A stretch of 33,798 nt of DNA from Draconibacterium orientale. GTDB taxonomy: Bacteria; Bacteroidota; Bacteroidia; Bacteroidales; UBA1556. The stretch covers positions 1-33,798 of the forward strand of contig DYSI01000022.1 in assembly GCA_020718275.1 (NCBI GenBank). Reading direction: 5' to 3'. Made by a program: the position numbers and the translations under genes. The notes below the pieces were generated by a model. It searched no databases. It worked only from the letters and a program-made list of their open reading frames with translations, and had not been told where the DNA came from. Within the stretch, counting starts at the first letter, position 1; each line of letters starts with the position of its first letter. Below, piece by piece: positions 16,590 to 25,753 of this stretch.

Positions 16590-19500
16590 CTATTTTCTCT
16601 TAACTACTTTATCTGCTTCAGAGGCATTTTCGTTTTTCTTCATGACTTCGTAAGCAAATGGGCTAGCAATAAAGACAGAAGAATAAGTTCCAACTACAAT
16701 ACCAACCGTTAAGGCAAAAACAAAGCCTCTGATAACTTCACTACCGAAAATAAAAATTGCTAAAAGAACTACGATGGTTGTACCAGCAGTATTAACGGTA
16801 CGAGCTAAGGTAGAGTTGATGGCATTATTCATATTTTCCTTAATAGAACGCTTAGGAAACAACCCTCTATACTCTCTAATACGGTCAAAGATAATTACAG
16901 TATCGTTAATTGAGTAACCAATAATGGTTAAGATAGCGGCGATAAATGCTTGATCAACTTCAAGATTAAATGGTAGAATTCCACTAAAAATAGAGTAGAG
17001 TGAAACAACGATAAAGGCATCATGTACCAAAGCAATCAAACCGCCTAAACCAAATTGCCATCCTTTAAACCTCAACAATATGTACAAGAAGATGATTATA
17101 AAAGCAAAGAACATGGCGCCATAAGCTTCGTACATCAAGTCATCAGAAATAGTTGGATCCACTTTTTGAGAACTCATCATTCCAACATCTTTTGTTTCGC
17201 TAGAAGAGCTATAAGTAACATAATCAATAGGTGTTTTATAGAAAGATTTAACTCCCTCATAAACAGCACGGTCTACTGTTGAATCCGCAGCAATCTCTTT
17301 ATCCTCAATGAGGTATTTAGTGGTAATTTTAACCTGAGAATTTGGTCCGAAAGTCTTAACCTCAGGTCTCATTGCATTTCCATTTTTATCCACAAATTGC
17401 ATTTGAAGCGTCTCCGCTAGTTTTACCGTATTAACATCCTGATCGAAACGAACTACATAAGTACGTCCTCCAGAAAAGTCGACCCCATAGTTCAAACCTT
17501 TGAAGATTAAACTTCCAAGACCAATAATAATAATCACTCCTGAGATTAAGTAAGCTTTTTTACGCATACCTACAAAGTCCACTTTTGTATTTTGTAAGAA
17601 GTTTTCGGTAAATTTAGTATAAAAAGCGATGGGTTTATTCCGATCAAGTAACCAAGCAAAAGAAAGTCTAGAGATAAAAATTGCAGAAAACAAAGAGGTG
17701 ATAATACCAATCATTAAAGTAGTAGCAAAACCCTGCACAGGTCCAGATCCAAAAACAAAGAGTACTATAGCAGTTAAAAAGGTAGTCACATTACCATCGA
17801 TAATGGCTGAGTAGGCATGATGATAACCATCACTTATAGCAAGTCGAATGCCTTTTCCAGCTCTAACCTCTTCTTTAATCCTTTCATAAATAATTACGTT
17901 AGCATCTACAGCCATACCCATGGTTAACACGATACCAGCAATACCAGGAAGGGTGAGCACCGCTTGCAGGGAAGCAAGAACACCAAATAAGAAGAATAAG
18001 TTAGCCACCAGCGCAAGGTCGGCAATTAAACCGGCAGTACTATAAAACAATGCCATGTATATTAGTACCAGAATAAAGGCTGCAATAAAGGATAACAATC
18101 CTGCATTAATTGCTTCTTTTCCTAAAGAAGGACCGACAATTGCTTCTTCAATAATACGTGCAGGAACAGGAAGTTTACCACTCTTCAACACATTGGCTAA
18201 ATCTTGAGCCTCTTCAATGGTGAAATCGCCTGTAATTTGAGAGTTACCACCATCAATTTCGGATTGAACCGTTGGAGCAGAATACACATAATTATCAAGA
18301 ACAATGGCTATTGATTTCTTAAGATTATCGTGTGTCAGATTTTTCCAAATATGCGCCCCTTCGGAATTCATACTCATATTAACTTCCACGGTTCCACTTT
18401 GTGAATAGTCATTTCTAGCGTCAGTAATTACAGCGCCATCCAATGGTGGTTCACCATCGCGGGATTTTACTTGAATAACAAATAATTCGAGTGCATTAAC
18501 TTGTACTCCATTATTTTTCATGTATTTAGGAGGTTTTACACCCCAAATAAATTTAACATCACGTGGAAATAAAGCCTTTACTTGAGACAAAGCCAACATG
18601 GTATTTACGCGAGCTGTGTCACGTATTAAAGCAGTTCCTAAGATAGGACCATTTCCTGGATACCATTTTCCGTCGTTTGATTGACTAAAATTAGGCATAA
18701 AGTATTTGAAAAGACTGATAGCCTTATCATCCTTTGCTAATGTTTTAGTATCAGCACCATCAATATTCAATTCAGTATTAGGGGTATCTAGTTTAGTAGA
18801 ATCTGCTGGTGCAGTAGCACTATCCACTTTATCTGCCACCAATTCGCCATCGGCTGGAAGAATAGCATCAGGGTTAGTGATTGAATCTTTAGTATTGGTT
18901 GTAGGCTTAGCAGAGGAATAATATTTTGCGGTATATTCTTCAGCCTGGGTGAGGGCGTTAAAAATTTTAGGATCGTTAAAGTTATAGGTTTCCCAAAACT
19001 CGAGGCGGGCAGTAGATTGAAGCACTTTGCGCACACGACGAGGGTCTTTAACCCCTGGAAGCTCAACTAAAATACGACCATTTTGTAATTTCTGAATTTG
19101 AGGTTGTGCAACGCCAAATTGGTCAATACGTTTGCTTAAAATATCGAAAGTATTTGCAATAGCAGCATCTGACTGTTCACGTAAAACTTTCAGTACTTCC
19201 TCATCGGTAGCATTAGGAGCAACCAAATCTTTCAACTCAACGGTTGCATAAATCGAAGCTAAATTGACACCATTACTGTTTTTCTTCCAAGATTCGTAAA
19301 ACAAGGAAATAAAATCGCTTTGTGAATTTGCTTGAGCAATAACTGCTTCTTGAACTGATTTCTGAAATGCGGGGTCTTTTTTATTGTTACCAGCCATTGC
19401 CACTACTACGTCATTGACTGCCACTTCAAGAGTTACGTTCATCCCTCCTTTTAAGTCTAAACCGAGGTTTATTTCGCGTTCTTTACACTGTTTGTAGGTG

Positions 19501-19772
19501 TAGCCAAAGAATCCAAAAGAATAAATTTCCTCATTGGCCATTGAATCCAAATAATAGTTTTCAGCTGACTTTTTTAAGGAATCAATAAAAACATTTTCAA
19601 TTCTTCCTGTTCGTGCTGAAATAGCTTTGGCTTCTTCGTACACTGCGGGACTATTTGAATACTCTTTTGCTTTATTTTCAACGCGAGTTGTAAAATAACT
19701 AAAAGATAACTGATATAAAGATACCAGCGCAAGCAAGATAGCTAATAGTCTGATAGCGCCTTTATTTTGCAT
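16590..19772 (-). CDS. secDF: Fused protein translocase subunit SecDF
   Basis: SecD and SecF help the SecYEG channel export proteins using the proton motive force; in Bacteroidota they are often one polypeptide. Here the 1060 residues contain a first membrane helix (7-26) and the SecD N-terminal motif INLGLDLKGGMNVTLEV (101-117). The P1 domain follows, then the SecD membrane half with GMAVDANVIIYERIKEE (619-635). SecF begins near 720, with its signature YGVDFSGGRTYVVRF and a membrane half containing SINDTVIIFDRIREY. A hydrophilic stretch at about 284-352, rich in Thr, Asp, Ala and Pro, is inserted in the periplasmic P1 region and explains part of the extra length compared with separate SecD plus SecF. 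The gene has its own promoter (19820-19850) and terminator, so it is a single-gene unit. It would serve all Sec-dependent exports, including the T9SS cargo in this window. Confidence 0.97.
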   Translation of the reverse strand: MQNKGAIRLLAILLALVSLYQLSFSYFTTRVENKAKEYSNSPAVYEEAKAISARTGRIENVFIDSLKKSAENYYLDSMANEEIYSFGFFGYTYKQCKEREINLGLDLKGGMNVTLEVAVNDVVVAMAGNNKKDPAFQKSVQEAVIAQANSQSDFISLFYESWKKNSNGVNLASIYATVELKDLVAPNATDEEVLKVLREQSDAAIANTFDILSKRIDQFGVAQPQIQKLQNGRILVELPGVKDPRRVRKVLQSTARLEFWETYNFNDPKIFNALTQAEEYTAKYYSSAKPTTNTKDSITNPDAILPADGELVADKVDSATAPADSTKLDTPNTELNIDGADTKTLAKDDKAISLFKYFMPNFSQSNDGKWYPGNGPILGTALIRDTARVNTMLALSQVKALFPRDVKFIWGVKPPKYMKNNGVQVNALELFVIQVKSRDGEPPLDGAVITDARNDYSQSGTVEVNMSMNSEGAHIWKNLTHDNLKKSIAIVLDNYVYSAPTVQSEIDGGNSQITGDFTIEEAQDLANVLKSGKLPVPARIIEEAIVGPSLGKEAINAGLLSFIAAFILVLIYMALFYSTAGLIADLALVANLFFLFGVLASLQAVLTLPGIAGIVLTMGMAVDANVIIYERIKEEVRAGKGIRLAISDGYHHAYSAIIDGNVTTFLTAIVLFVFGSGPVQGFATTLMIGIITSLFSAIFISRLSFAWLLDRNKPIAFYTKFTENFLQNTKVDFVGMRKKAYLISGVIIIIGLGSLIFKGLNYGVDFSGGRTYVVRFDQDVNTVKLAETLQMQFVDKNGNAMRPEVKTFGPNSQVKITTKYLIEDKEIAADSTVDRAVYEGVKSFYKTPIDYVTYSSSSETKDVGMMSSQKVDPTISDDLMYEAYGAMFFAFIIIFLYILLRFKGWQFGLGGLIALVHDAFIVVSLYSIFSGILPFNLEVDQAFIAAILTIIGYSINDTVIIFDRIREYRGLFPKRSIKENMNNAINSTLARTVNTAGTTIVVLLAIFIFGSEVIRGFVFALTVGIVVGTYSSVFIASPFAYEVMKKNENASEADKVVKRK

Positions 19773-19819
19773 AAGTTAAAGTTTAAATTAGGTGTAAAAA
19801 AGTTAAAAAAATAAGGCTG

Positions 19820-19850
19820 CAAAGTTAGAATAACTAATTTAATTAAGCAA
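19820..19850 (-). promoter_or_regulatory. Promoter of secDF
   Basis: On the minus strand, TTG (19850-19848), a 20-base spacer and TAACTTTG (19827-19820) match the Bacteroidota vegetative promoter. Start of transcription would be near 19815, giving a leader of about 43 bases. Confidence 0.7.
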
Positions 19851-20195
19851 TAGAACAATAAAAAGAATGCGCCTCACCTAATTATCTAGTTTTGTGAATA
19901 TTAATCTCCGACTATGTCATCAACATTCAGAGGCATGTTTTGTAATTCCACTTAATTAGAATCATTTTATTTTGAAATTATGCTTCACTTTTATCACCTA
20001 TAAAGGCTAAAAAACAGGACATTTTTTACTAGCTGTGCGCTTCAATTAAATCTAAAAAAACACTAAATAGAGGGTTAATTCTTAATTTGAGGTGCAATGA
20101 ATTTAATTGATAACTCTTTTTGTTCCATTCTTAAGTTTGTAAGGTGAAAATTATTTTTGAAAGCTCGTTTTCATCTAATATTTGTATTTCCCATT

Positions 20196-20361
20196 TCGAC
20201 TGTACTCACTTTCCTTCGGCTTTGCTCAGGGCAGGCTGCTCAGCGCATCGCAATGCATCGCTTTGTGTCTTTCGTGATTTTCTTTGTGTGTTTTGTGGTA
20301 TAGCTGTTACACTAAGCGCTGCACTGAGCCTGTCGAAGTGGTGCACAAAGAAGTCACAAAG
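20196..20361. repeat. Intergenic inverted-repeat island
   Basis: This patch is visibly richer in GC than the flanking AT-rich DNA. Arm A, CTTCGGCTTTGCTCAG (20214-20229), is an imperfect complement of A', CTGAGCCTGTCGAAG (20324-20338). Between them, B contains CTTTGTG at 20261 and 20282. Beyond A', B' contains CACAAAG at 20344 and 20355. The order A-B-A'-B' allows either of two hairpins or a pseudoknot-like fold, but not both as simple nested stems. A GAGCCTGTCGAAG-type element is, from general knowledge, a recurrent intergenic sequence in many bacterial genomes, so this is probably a dispersed REP-like repeat. A frame is open across 20144-20440, but its translation looks non-protein-like. Confidence 0.6.
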
Positions 20362-20421
20362 CTACACAATGATTTTTTATAGCACTTCAAATAAAGAATT
20401 AACCAAAAAGTGTTTTTCTGC

Positions 20422-20451
20422 TTTTGATTCTAAAAAATAACCCTATTTTTG
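20422..20451 (+). promoter_or_regulatory. Promoter of the DUF1573 gene
   Basis: TTTTG (20422-20426), a 17-base spacer and TATTTTTG (20444-20451) match the Bacteroidota promoter well. The predicted start, near 20457, gives a leader of about 33 bases before the ATG at 20490. Confidence 0.7.
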
Positions 20452-20489
20452 TAGGCACACATTTTACTTAAATTTTAAAAAACTTTACC

Positions 20490-21569
20490 ATGGCCTATAA
20501 AAATCTATTGATAATTCTATTTTCGTTTTTGGCAAGCTTCAGTTTACAAGCTCAAATTGGAAAAATAGAATTTAAAAAGACCACCCATGATTTTGGAACC
20601 ATTAGCGAAGAAAGCACAAAAGCGGTTTATGAATTTGAATTTACAAACACTGGAAAAGGTGACTTAAAAATATTGAATGTGCAGGCGAGCTGCGGATGCA
20701 CAAGCCCAGAATACACAAAAAACCCCGTAAAACCTGGTCAAAAAGGCTTTATCAAAGTTACCTACTCCACCGTCAATCGACCTGGTGCGTTTCGCAAATC
20801 AATTACCGTTACCGTTAACAATCCTGAAAAACCAAATGAGGTGCTTTTTATTAAAGGAAATGTAACGCCAAAAGGCAAAAGCAAAGCCGAATTGTATCCT
20901 GTGGCTATTGGAAATTTAGAACTCATGACTAACCACTTAGCTTTTAATGAGTTGAATTCAGATGAAACCAGAACTGATAGTGTAAAGATTTACAATGCTG
21001 GAAGTCAAGCCATGGATCTTTCTTTTGAGCAAGTTCCTGCTCACCTTCAAGTTAAAGCTAATCCAACACAATTGCCTATCGATGGAGAAGGTTATCTTAT
21101 CGTTACTTATAATGGCTCAAAGAAAAAAGATTTTGGTTTGGTATACGATCGTTTTGGCATCAGAACAAATGATGTTAATCAACCGCTTAAATCATTGAAT
21201 GTCAGTGCTCGTATAACATTAGATTTTTCGCATCTAAGCAAGAAAGACATGGAGCAAGCCCCTAAAATTAGCTTTAAGGCTGTTAATTACGACTTTGGAA
21301 CGGTGAAATCGGGCAGTGTTATCACCTATCAATTTGAATTTACCAATGAAGGAAAGCAAGTGCTTGAGGTACTAAAAATTAAAAGTAGCTGTGGCTGCAC
21401 AACTTCTAAACTTTTACAAACTAGCTACAAAAAAGGTAAATCAGGAATGATTGAAGCCATTTTTGACACCTCTGGAAGAAAAGGAGCACAGCATAAAACG
21501 CTTACCGTCATTACCAATGACCCTAATAATGCTGAAATTGTGCTTAATATAACTGGAAAAATCGAGTAA
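20490..21569 (+). CDS. Secreted DUF1573 (HYDIN-like Ig-fold) protein
   Basis: This 359-residue protein has a signal peptide ending at LQAQ (residue 22). Two DUF1573 domains (about 24-125 and 258-358) each contain the diagnostic DFGT segment and SCGCT (residues 67-71 and 300-304). The middle region (about 137-240) reads like a third Ig-like beta-sandwich of the same superfamily but lacks the Cys motif. The SCGC pairs may form a local disulfide or bind metal; their role is not established. DUF1573 proteins are abundant in Bacteroidota envelopes, with no agreed function. It stands alone behind its own promoter and converges on the yfhO-like gene across 30 bases. Confidence 0.85.
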   Translation: MAYKNLLIILFSFLASFSLQAQIGKIEFKKTTHDFGTISEESTKAVYEFEFTNTGKGDLKILNVQASCGCTSPEYTKNPVKPGQKGFIKVTYSTVNRPGAFRKSITVTVNNPEKPNEVLFIKGNVTPKGKSKAELYPVAIGNLELMTNHLAFNELNSDETRTDSVKIYNAGSQAMDLSFEQVPAHLQVKANPTQLPIDGEGYLIVTYNGSKKKDFGLVYDRFGIRTNDVNQPLKSLNVSARITLDFSHLSKKDMEQAPKISFKAVNYDFGTVKSGSVITYQFEFTNEGKQVLEVLKIKSSCGCTTSKLLQTSYKKGKSGMIEAIFDTSGRKGAQHKTLTVITNDPNNAEIVLNITGKIE

Positions 21570-21599
21570 GAATCGAATAATTCTATCTATTCAAACAAA

Positions 21600-23795
21600 C
21601 TACCTTCCAATTGGCCTTGTCTCCCGTGGAAGTCGTCTGCTGTTCACATTCGACCATAATACGAATATCACGGTGAACATCAAAGAAATAATAGAAACTA
21701 CAAAAGCAATGATCACCCATACTGGTTTGTAAATAAACTTCACAAGATGAGTTCCTGATGGAACAATTACCCCCATAAACGATTGATTAACATTAATTAA
21801 ATCTGTTTTTTTGGTGTCAATTTCGATTTGCCAACCCATATAATAATTCTGCTGCAAAACCAATAATCGATCGACGCTCGTTTGTGTTTTAAACCTTATT
21901 TCATTTGGGATAAATAGCGTATTTTCAAGCTGATCCTCCGTAGTTAAAGGGCTAATTGATAGCTTGTCAATCGACTTATTTCCTATTACAAAAATCATAT
22001 TTGAATCTTGTAAATTCATGCCTTTTAAATCCTTCACCAGCGAAATATTATCAGCAAAAAAAGCCACTGTATGCCTATTGCTATTACGAAGAAGCCAGGG
22101 AAGCGAGTCTTGCAAAAAAACATAGTCTTTGAGCATCAAAGGATTATAGCCATCAGGAGCAATTTGCTTTCTAAAAGTGTTTACATTTCGCCAAATACAG
22201 CCAAAATGAGGAGTCATTTCATCCGTTTGATGCAACAAAATTTTATCATTCTGCAAAGGAAATCCAATCGGCAATTGGCGCATTTCGGAATAAGTATCCC
22301 GAGGATTTCTATGCTCATCATAAACCGTATATGGGGCATTTAATTGGGTTGCAAGCCCCAAATCCACAAAAACTAGCAGCAACAAAGCCGCTGATTTCCA
22401 TTTCGTATCTTGCTTTAATCGAAGTATTAAAAAGAATAACCCTAAAGCAATAATCTGAATAAATAACTGAAAATAAAGCTGTTGCAATATATCAGACTCC
22501 ATTGAATAATGAAAAAGACTTTTCCATTGGGTTGAATTATAAAGATTAGGGATTTGAAAAGAAGAGGAAACTAAGCCCACTGTTAATAAAATCGCTAAAA
22601 GAAGACCAAAAATCCATTTCAACAAGGTAGGATTCGGATTTGCAAGATATTGGTTAAGCGCATCAGCACCAATTATGATAAAGGTAAAAATAGAAAAAAT
22701 TCTTAGCAAGGCCGGAAATCGAAATAGGTTGAAAAAAGGAATATAGTGATAAAAAAAAGTTCGCAAGGGCAAGCTATCTCCAAGCGACACGAGCAAGTTT
22801 AGTAGACCAAAAAGCAAAAAAATCCACATCAGGAAATTTTTCTTTTGAAAAAAAGCAACCATCAAAAAAGCAAACAATATCAGTCCAAAATAACCATTTG
22901 TCATGGAAATATCTGTATTAAAGGCTGACATATCGTGGTTTACGGTAGTAAACGGAAGGATGAATGATTTCCAAGAGGTGAATGAAAATGGACCAAAAAG
23001 AGCATCGCGAAGTGCAATTCCACCCGATCGTTGCAAAAAAGGCATTAATTGGAAAACCGATACCAAAACTACCGCTCCATTTAAGAGCGTAAAAACAAAG
23101 GCCAGCAGATTTAATCGTACAAAATGAAAAAGGGCGGCTTTATTTTCATTGCGATAAATTGTAATTACGAAATAAATAAATAAGATCAACAGCAGGTAAA
23201 GCAAAATCATTCCAAAGGCAGGATAAGCACCGCTAATCAGCATAAAAGCATACAATGAAAAGCCAAATGCCGATTTCCACTTTCTATTTTGCCACATCAA
23301 AAGATAAGCGTGAATCAAAAAAGGAATCCATGCTGCGGCAATTAACCAATTGATATGCTGAGCATTACCAACAAAAAAACCACTCATTGAATAAGATAAA
23401 CCCATAATCATAGCCACCAGCGGGCTAAATTTGAGCGTAATTCCTAGGCGATACATTCCCCATGCTGCAATGACAATATGAAGCAACCATTCAACCATTA
23501 AAGTGTAGATGGAATAATGAAAAAAATACCCAATGAACCAAGTAATTGGATACCAAGCGGTACTTTGAGGATCCGCATGAATGGGATATCCGCCATGTTG
23601 GTAGGGATTCCATAAAGGCAAAATATGATTTTGAAGGCTGTCGGCTATTAAATATTTCCACGGAAATACCGCATCCAAAACATCCCATTTAAGTGTAAAC
23701 TGAAAGAAAGTAATTTGGTAAAAAGCCAAAACCACCAATATTGCCATGAGCCAATATGGTAAACTATTACGAATCAATAGTTTAATGGAGGTCAT
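21600..23795 (-). CDS. YfhO-family multi-pass membrane protein
   Basis: This 731-residue protein has about a dozen hydrophobic helices over residues 15-460 and a soluble C-terminal part before a final helix near 695-720. The first periplasmic loop has WDVLDAVFPWKYLIADS, then LPLWNPYQHGGYPIHADPQS and YPITW, the layout of YfhO / GT-C-type lipid-linked sugar transferases. The aspartates of the first loop are the likely active-site residues in that fold. In Firmicutes YfhO is linked to glycosylation of lipoteichoic acid; the Bacteroidota role is not known. It is the last gene of the nrnA-gldI-yfhO operon, 19 bases after the gldI-like gene. Confidence 0.82.
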   Translation of the reverse strand: MTSIKLLIRNSLPYWLMAILVVLAFYQITFFQFTLKWDVLDAVFPWKYLIADSLQNHILPLWNPYQHGGYPIHADPQSTAWYPITWFIGYFFHYSIYTLMVEWLLHIVIAAWGMYRLGITLKFSPLVAMIMGLSYSMSGFFVGNAQHINWLIAAAWIPFLIHAYLLMWQNRKWKSAFGFSLYAFMLISGAYPAFGMILLYLLLILFIYFVITIYRNENKAALFHFVRLNLLAFVFTLLNGAVVLVSVFQLMPFLQRSGGIALRDALFGPFSFTSWKSFILPFTTVNHDMSAFNTDISMTNGYFGLILFAFLMVAFFQKKNFLMWIFLLFGLLNLLVSLGDSLPLRTFFYHYIPFFNLFRFPALLRIFSIFTFIIIGADALNQYLANPNPTLLKWIFGLLLAILLTVGLVSSSFQIPNLYNSTQWKSLFHYSMESDILQQLYFQLFIQIIALGLFFLILRLKQDTKWKSAALLLLVFVDLGLATQLNAPYTVYDEHRNPRDTYSEMRQLPIGFPLQNDKILLHQTDEMTPHFGCIWRNVNTFRKQIAPDGYNPLMLKDYVFLQDSLPWLLRNSNRHTVAFFADNISLVKDLKGMNLQDSNMIFVIGNKSIDKLSISPLTTEDQLENTLFIPNEIRFKTQTSVDRLLVLQQNYYMGWQIEIDTKKTDLINVNQSFMGVIVPSGTHLVKFIYKPVWVIIAFVVSIISLMFTVIFVLWSNVNSRRLPRETRPIGR

Positions 23796-23814
23796 ATTTT
23801 GTTATTAAATTCAA

Positions 23815-24345
23815 CTATTTGACTTCACGCAAATAAACGTCATAAAAAAGCGTCGCTTTCATCGGTATTTTATCGTCATCACCCAAAAGACCATACGCAA
23901 GGTAGGAAGGAATTACCAATTTGGCACGATCACCAACTTTGAGCATCTTCACAGCCTCATGCAATCCACTGGGTTCTTCGGAATTATCAACAACAAAAAC
24001 CTTTTCGCCTAACTGTTTACTGCTGTATATCACTTCACCTCTAATCAAACTAATTTCATAATCCAAAACCACTGTATTTTCGCTAGTAGGTGATTTTCCT
24101 AAACCCTTTTGGTAAATGAAATAGCGCAATCCAGAGGCAGTTCGTTCAAAATTCCAATGACGACGATTCAGATAATCGTCAATTTGCACATCTTCTTTTT
24201 CGATATAAGCCTTATTAATCTGTTCGAGTTGCCGATCCAAAACAGCTTTCTGTATGGACTTCTGTTTAGGTTTTTCGGCCGTATTGCAAGATTGTAAACC
24301 TAAAATTACAAGCAAAACCAATACGATAAAAGAGATTTTTTTCAT
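23815..24345 (-). CDS. gldI: GldI-like FKBP-type peptidyl-prolyl isomerase lipoprotein
   Basis: This 176-residue lipoprotein (lipobox LQSC, Cys20) carries a C-terminal FKBP domain (about 85-175) with VLDYEISLIRGEVIYSS, GLHEAVKMLKVGDRAKLVIP and AYGLLGDDDKIPM. Length and sequence style match GldI, the gliding-motility isomerase lipoprotein of Flavobacterium, which is thought to help fold exported gliding or T9SS components. The presence of T9SS cargo genes in the window fits that role. A generic periplasmic FKBP isomerase is the alternative; I favour GldI because of the adjacent nrnA gene, an arrangement I recall from gliding Bacteroidota. It starts 49 bases after nrnA and ends 19 bases before the yfhO-like gene. 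Confidence 0.75.
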   Translation of the reverse strand: MKKISFIVLVLLVILGLQSCNTAEKPKQKSIQKAVLDRQLEQINKAYIEKEDVQIDDYLNRRHWNFERTASGLRYFIYQKGLGKSPTSENTVVLDYEISLIRGEVIYSSKQLGEKVFVVDNSEEPSGLHEAVKMLKVGDRAKLVIPSYLAYGLLGDDDKIPMKATLFYDVYLREVK

Positions 24346-24394
24346 AGTGTAACAGGCTTATTATCGGTTCATAACAACATTTTTATCAAGTCGA

Positions 24395-25414
24395 TTAATC
24401 GCAAACAATCGACAGCGAATGAATTAATTTCTCAAGCTTAATCTCGGTTTCGCTAAGCGATAAGTACGACTTACCTCCTGCCGCATTTAGATGCCCGCCA
24501 CCTTCAAAATGTTCTCTTGCAAAAGCATTTACAGAATAGTCGCCTTTGGAACGAAATGACATTTTAATTTTATCCTTCTTCTCGGTAAGCAAGGCAGCAA
24601 AGCAAATTCCTTTGATGGAAAGCGCATAATTAACGACCCCTTCGGTTAAACCCTCCGAATCGCCATATTGCATAAGCTCCTCCGAAGTGAGCGAAATATA
24701 AGCCGCATGCGATTCAGGAAAAACCTTTAATTTCTCCCCAATACAATAGCCCAACATGCGCAATCTTTCCACACTGTAATTATTATAAATTAAATCGTGC
24801 GTTTCTTTAACTTGCACACCATACCTTATTAATTCGGCAGCGGACTCGAAAGTTTCAGCATCGTTGCAACTATAGGCAAAAGAGCCAGTATCGGTCATTA
24901 GTCCAACAAAAATATGCGTAGCCACGACCTTGTTAATGTGTGATTTATAATTTGAAAGTCGAAGAATATCAAAAAGCAGTTCACTGGTACTTGACTTTTG
25001 TGGAAAGGAAAACATTAGATCAAAATAGGACTCATCGGGAAAAAGATGGTGATCAATCAGAACCTTTTTAGCTTTAGAATTGAGCATTGACTGTTCAATA
25101 TTTCCGGCGCGATGCGGAGCATTAAAATCCATTGCAAAAATTAAATCGGCTTGTAATACAGCACTTTGAACTTTCTTTCCTTCAATATCGTGAATTAATA
25201 TTTGATCGAGTTGAGGCATCCAATGCAAAAAATCAGGAATATTATTTGGGTTGACCACTATGACCTCTTTACCGATTTGATTTAAAATATTTTGAAAAGC
25301 CAATGCTGAACCAACCGTATCGGCATCAGGATTGGAATGAGTGACAAGACAAATCTTATGTGCTTGATTGATAAGCTCCTCAAGCTGAGCGATTGAATTT
25401 GGTGAAATAATCAT
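24395..25414 (-). CDS. nrnA: DHH-family phosphoesterase (NrnA-like oligoribonuclease / pAp phosphatase)
   Basis: This 339-residue DHH/DHHA1 enzyme has the full metal site: HSNPDADT (His26, Asp30, Asp32), Asp96 in AMDFN, DHH at 121-123 and Asp175 in MTDTG. The DHHA1 part ends with GGGHLNAAGG (305-314), which binds the substrate's phosphate end. NrnA enzymes degrade short oligonucleotides (nanoRNA, pGpG or pApA) and often dephosphorylate pAp, in the cytoplasm. It is first in the operon with gldI and a yfhO-like gene; the functional link to envelope genes is unclear. Confidence 0.88.
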   Translation of the reverse strand: MIISPNSIAQLEELINQAHKICLVTHSNPDADTVGSALAFQNILNQIGKEVIVVNPNNIPDFLHWMPQLDQILIHDIEGKKVQSAVLQADLIFAMDFNAPHRAGNIEQSMLNSKAKKVLIDHHLFPDESYFDLMFSFPQKSSTSELLFDILRLSNYKSHINKVVATHIFVGLMTDTGSFAYSCNDAETFESAAELIRYGVQVKETHDLIYNNYSVERLRMLGYCIGEKLKVFPESHAAYISLTSEELMQYGDSEGLTEGVVNYALSIKGICFAALLTEKKDKIKMSFRSKGDYSVNAFAREHFEGGGHLNAAGGKSYLSLSETEIKLEKLIHSLSIVCD

Positions 25415-25434
25415 CTAGTTTTTGAATTTGGCGG

Positions 25435-25442
25435 CAAATATA
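25435..25442 (-). promoter_or_regulatory. Candidate -7 element for the nrnA-gldI-yfhO operon
   Basis: On the minus strand this is TATATTTG, an exact consensus -7 box, 20 bases upstream of the nrnA ATG. The nearest TTG candidates are 10 and 28 bases upstream, so the -33 element does not fit well. Confidence 0.5.
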
Positions 25443-25753
25443 AACATTTGACCAATTGGAAAAAACACGCCAATTCATGAGCTAATTTCGACTGAAAAAC
25501 AATCCACCTAATGATTCACGAAGTTGAAACCATAAGCAGGTCTTTATTTTTCATCAAATAATTGTATTTAAATAGTTGATTAATTCATTATTACATATCA
25601 GAAACTGAGTTAAAAAAATATGTTTATAATTAGATACATTAATGTACTTTTTGTAATAAAAACCTTAACTTTGCCCTAATCAAAAGAATCAAAAAACTGC
25701 TATTGAAAGCAGTACTGATAATTTAATCTTATTCAACTTAAAACCTTGCTACT
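25443..25753. promoter_or_regulatory. Divergent intergenic region with plus-strand promoter and leader hairpin
   Basis: The region between nrnA and the PKD-domain gene has no coding sequence. TAACTTTG at 25666-25673 is a good -7 box for the plus-strand gene, with a leader of about 75 bases. No properly spaced TTG is present (the closest ends at 25653). Within the leader ACTGCT (25696-25701) and AGCAGT (25708-25713) form a 6-bp hairpin with a 6-base loop. Confidence 0.5.

Noticed and set aside
20144-20440. Open frame of 98 codons between secDF and the DUF1573 gene
   Set aside because: It runs straight through the inverted-repeat island, has Cys/Ser-rich non-protein-like composition and no promoter of its own; the repeat explains the open frame.
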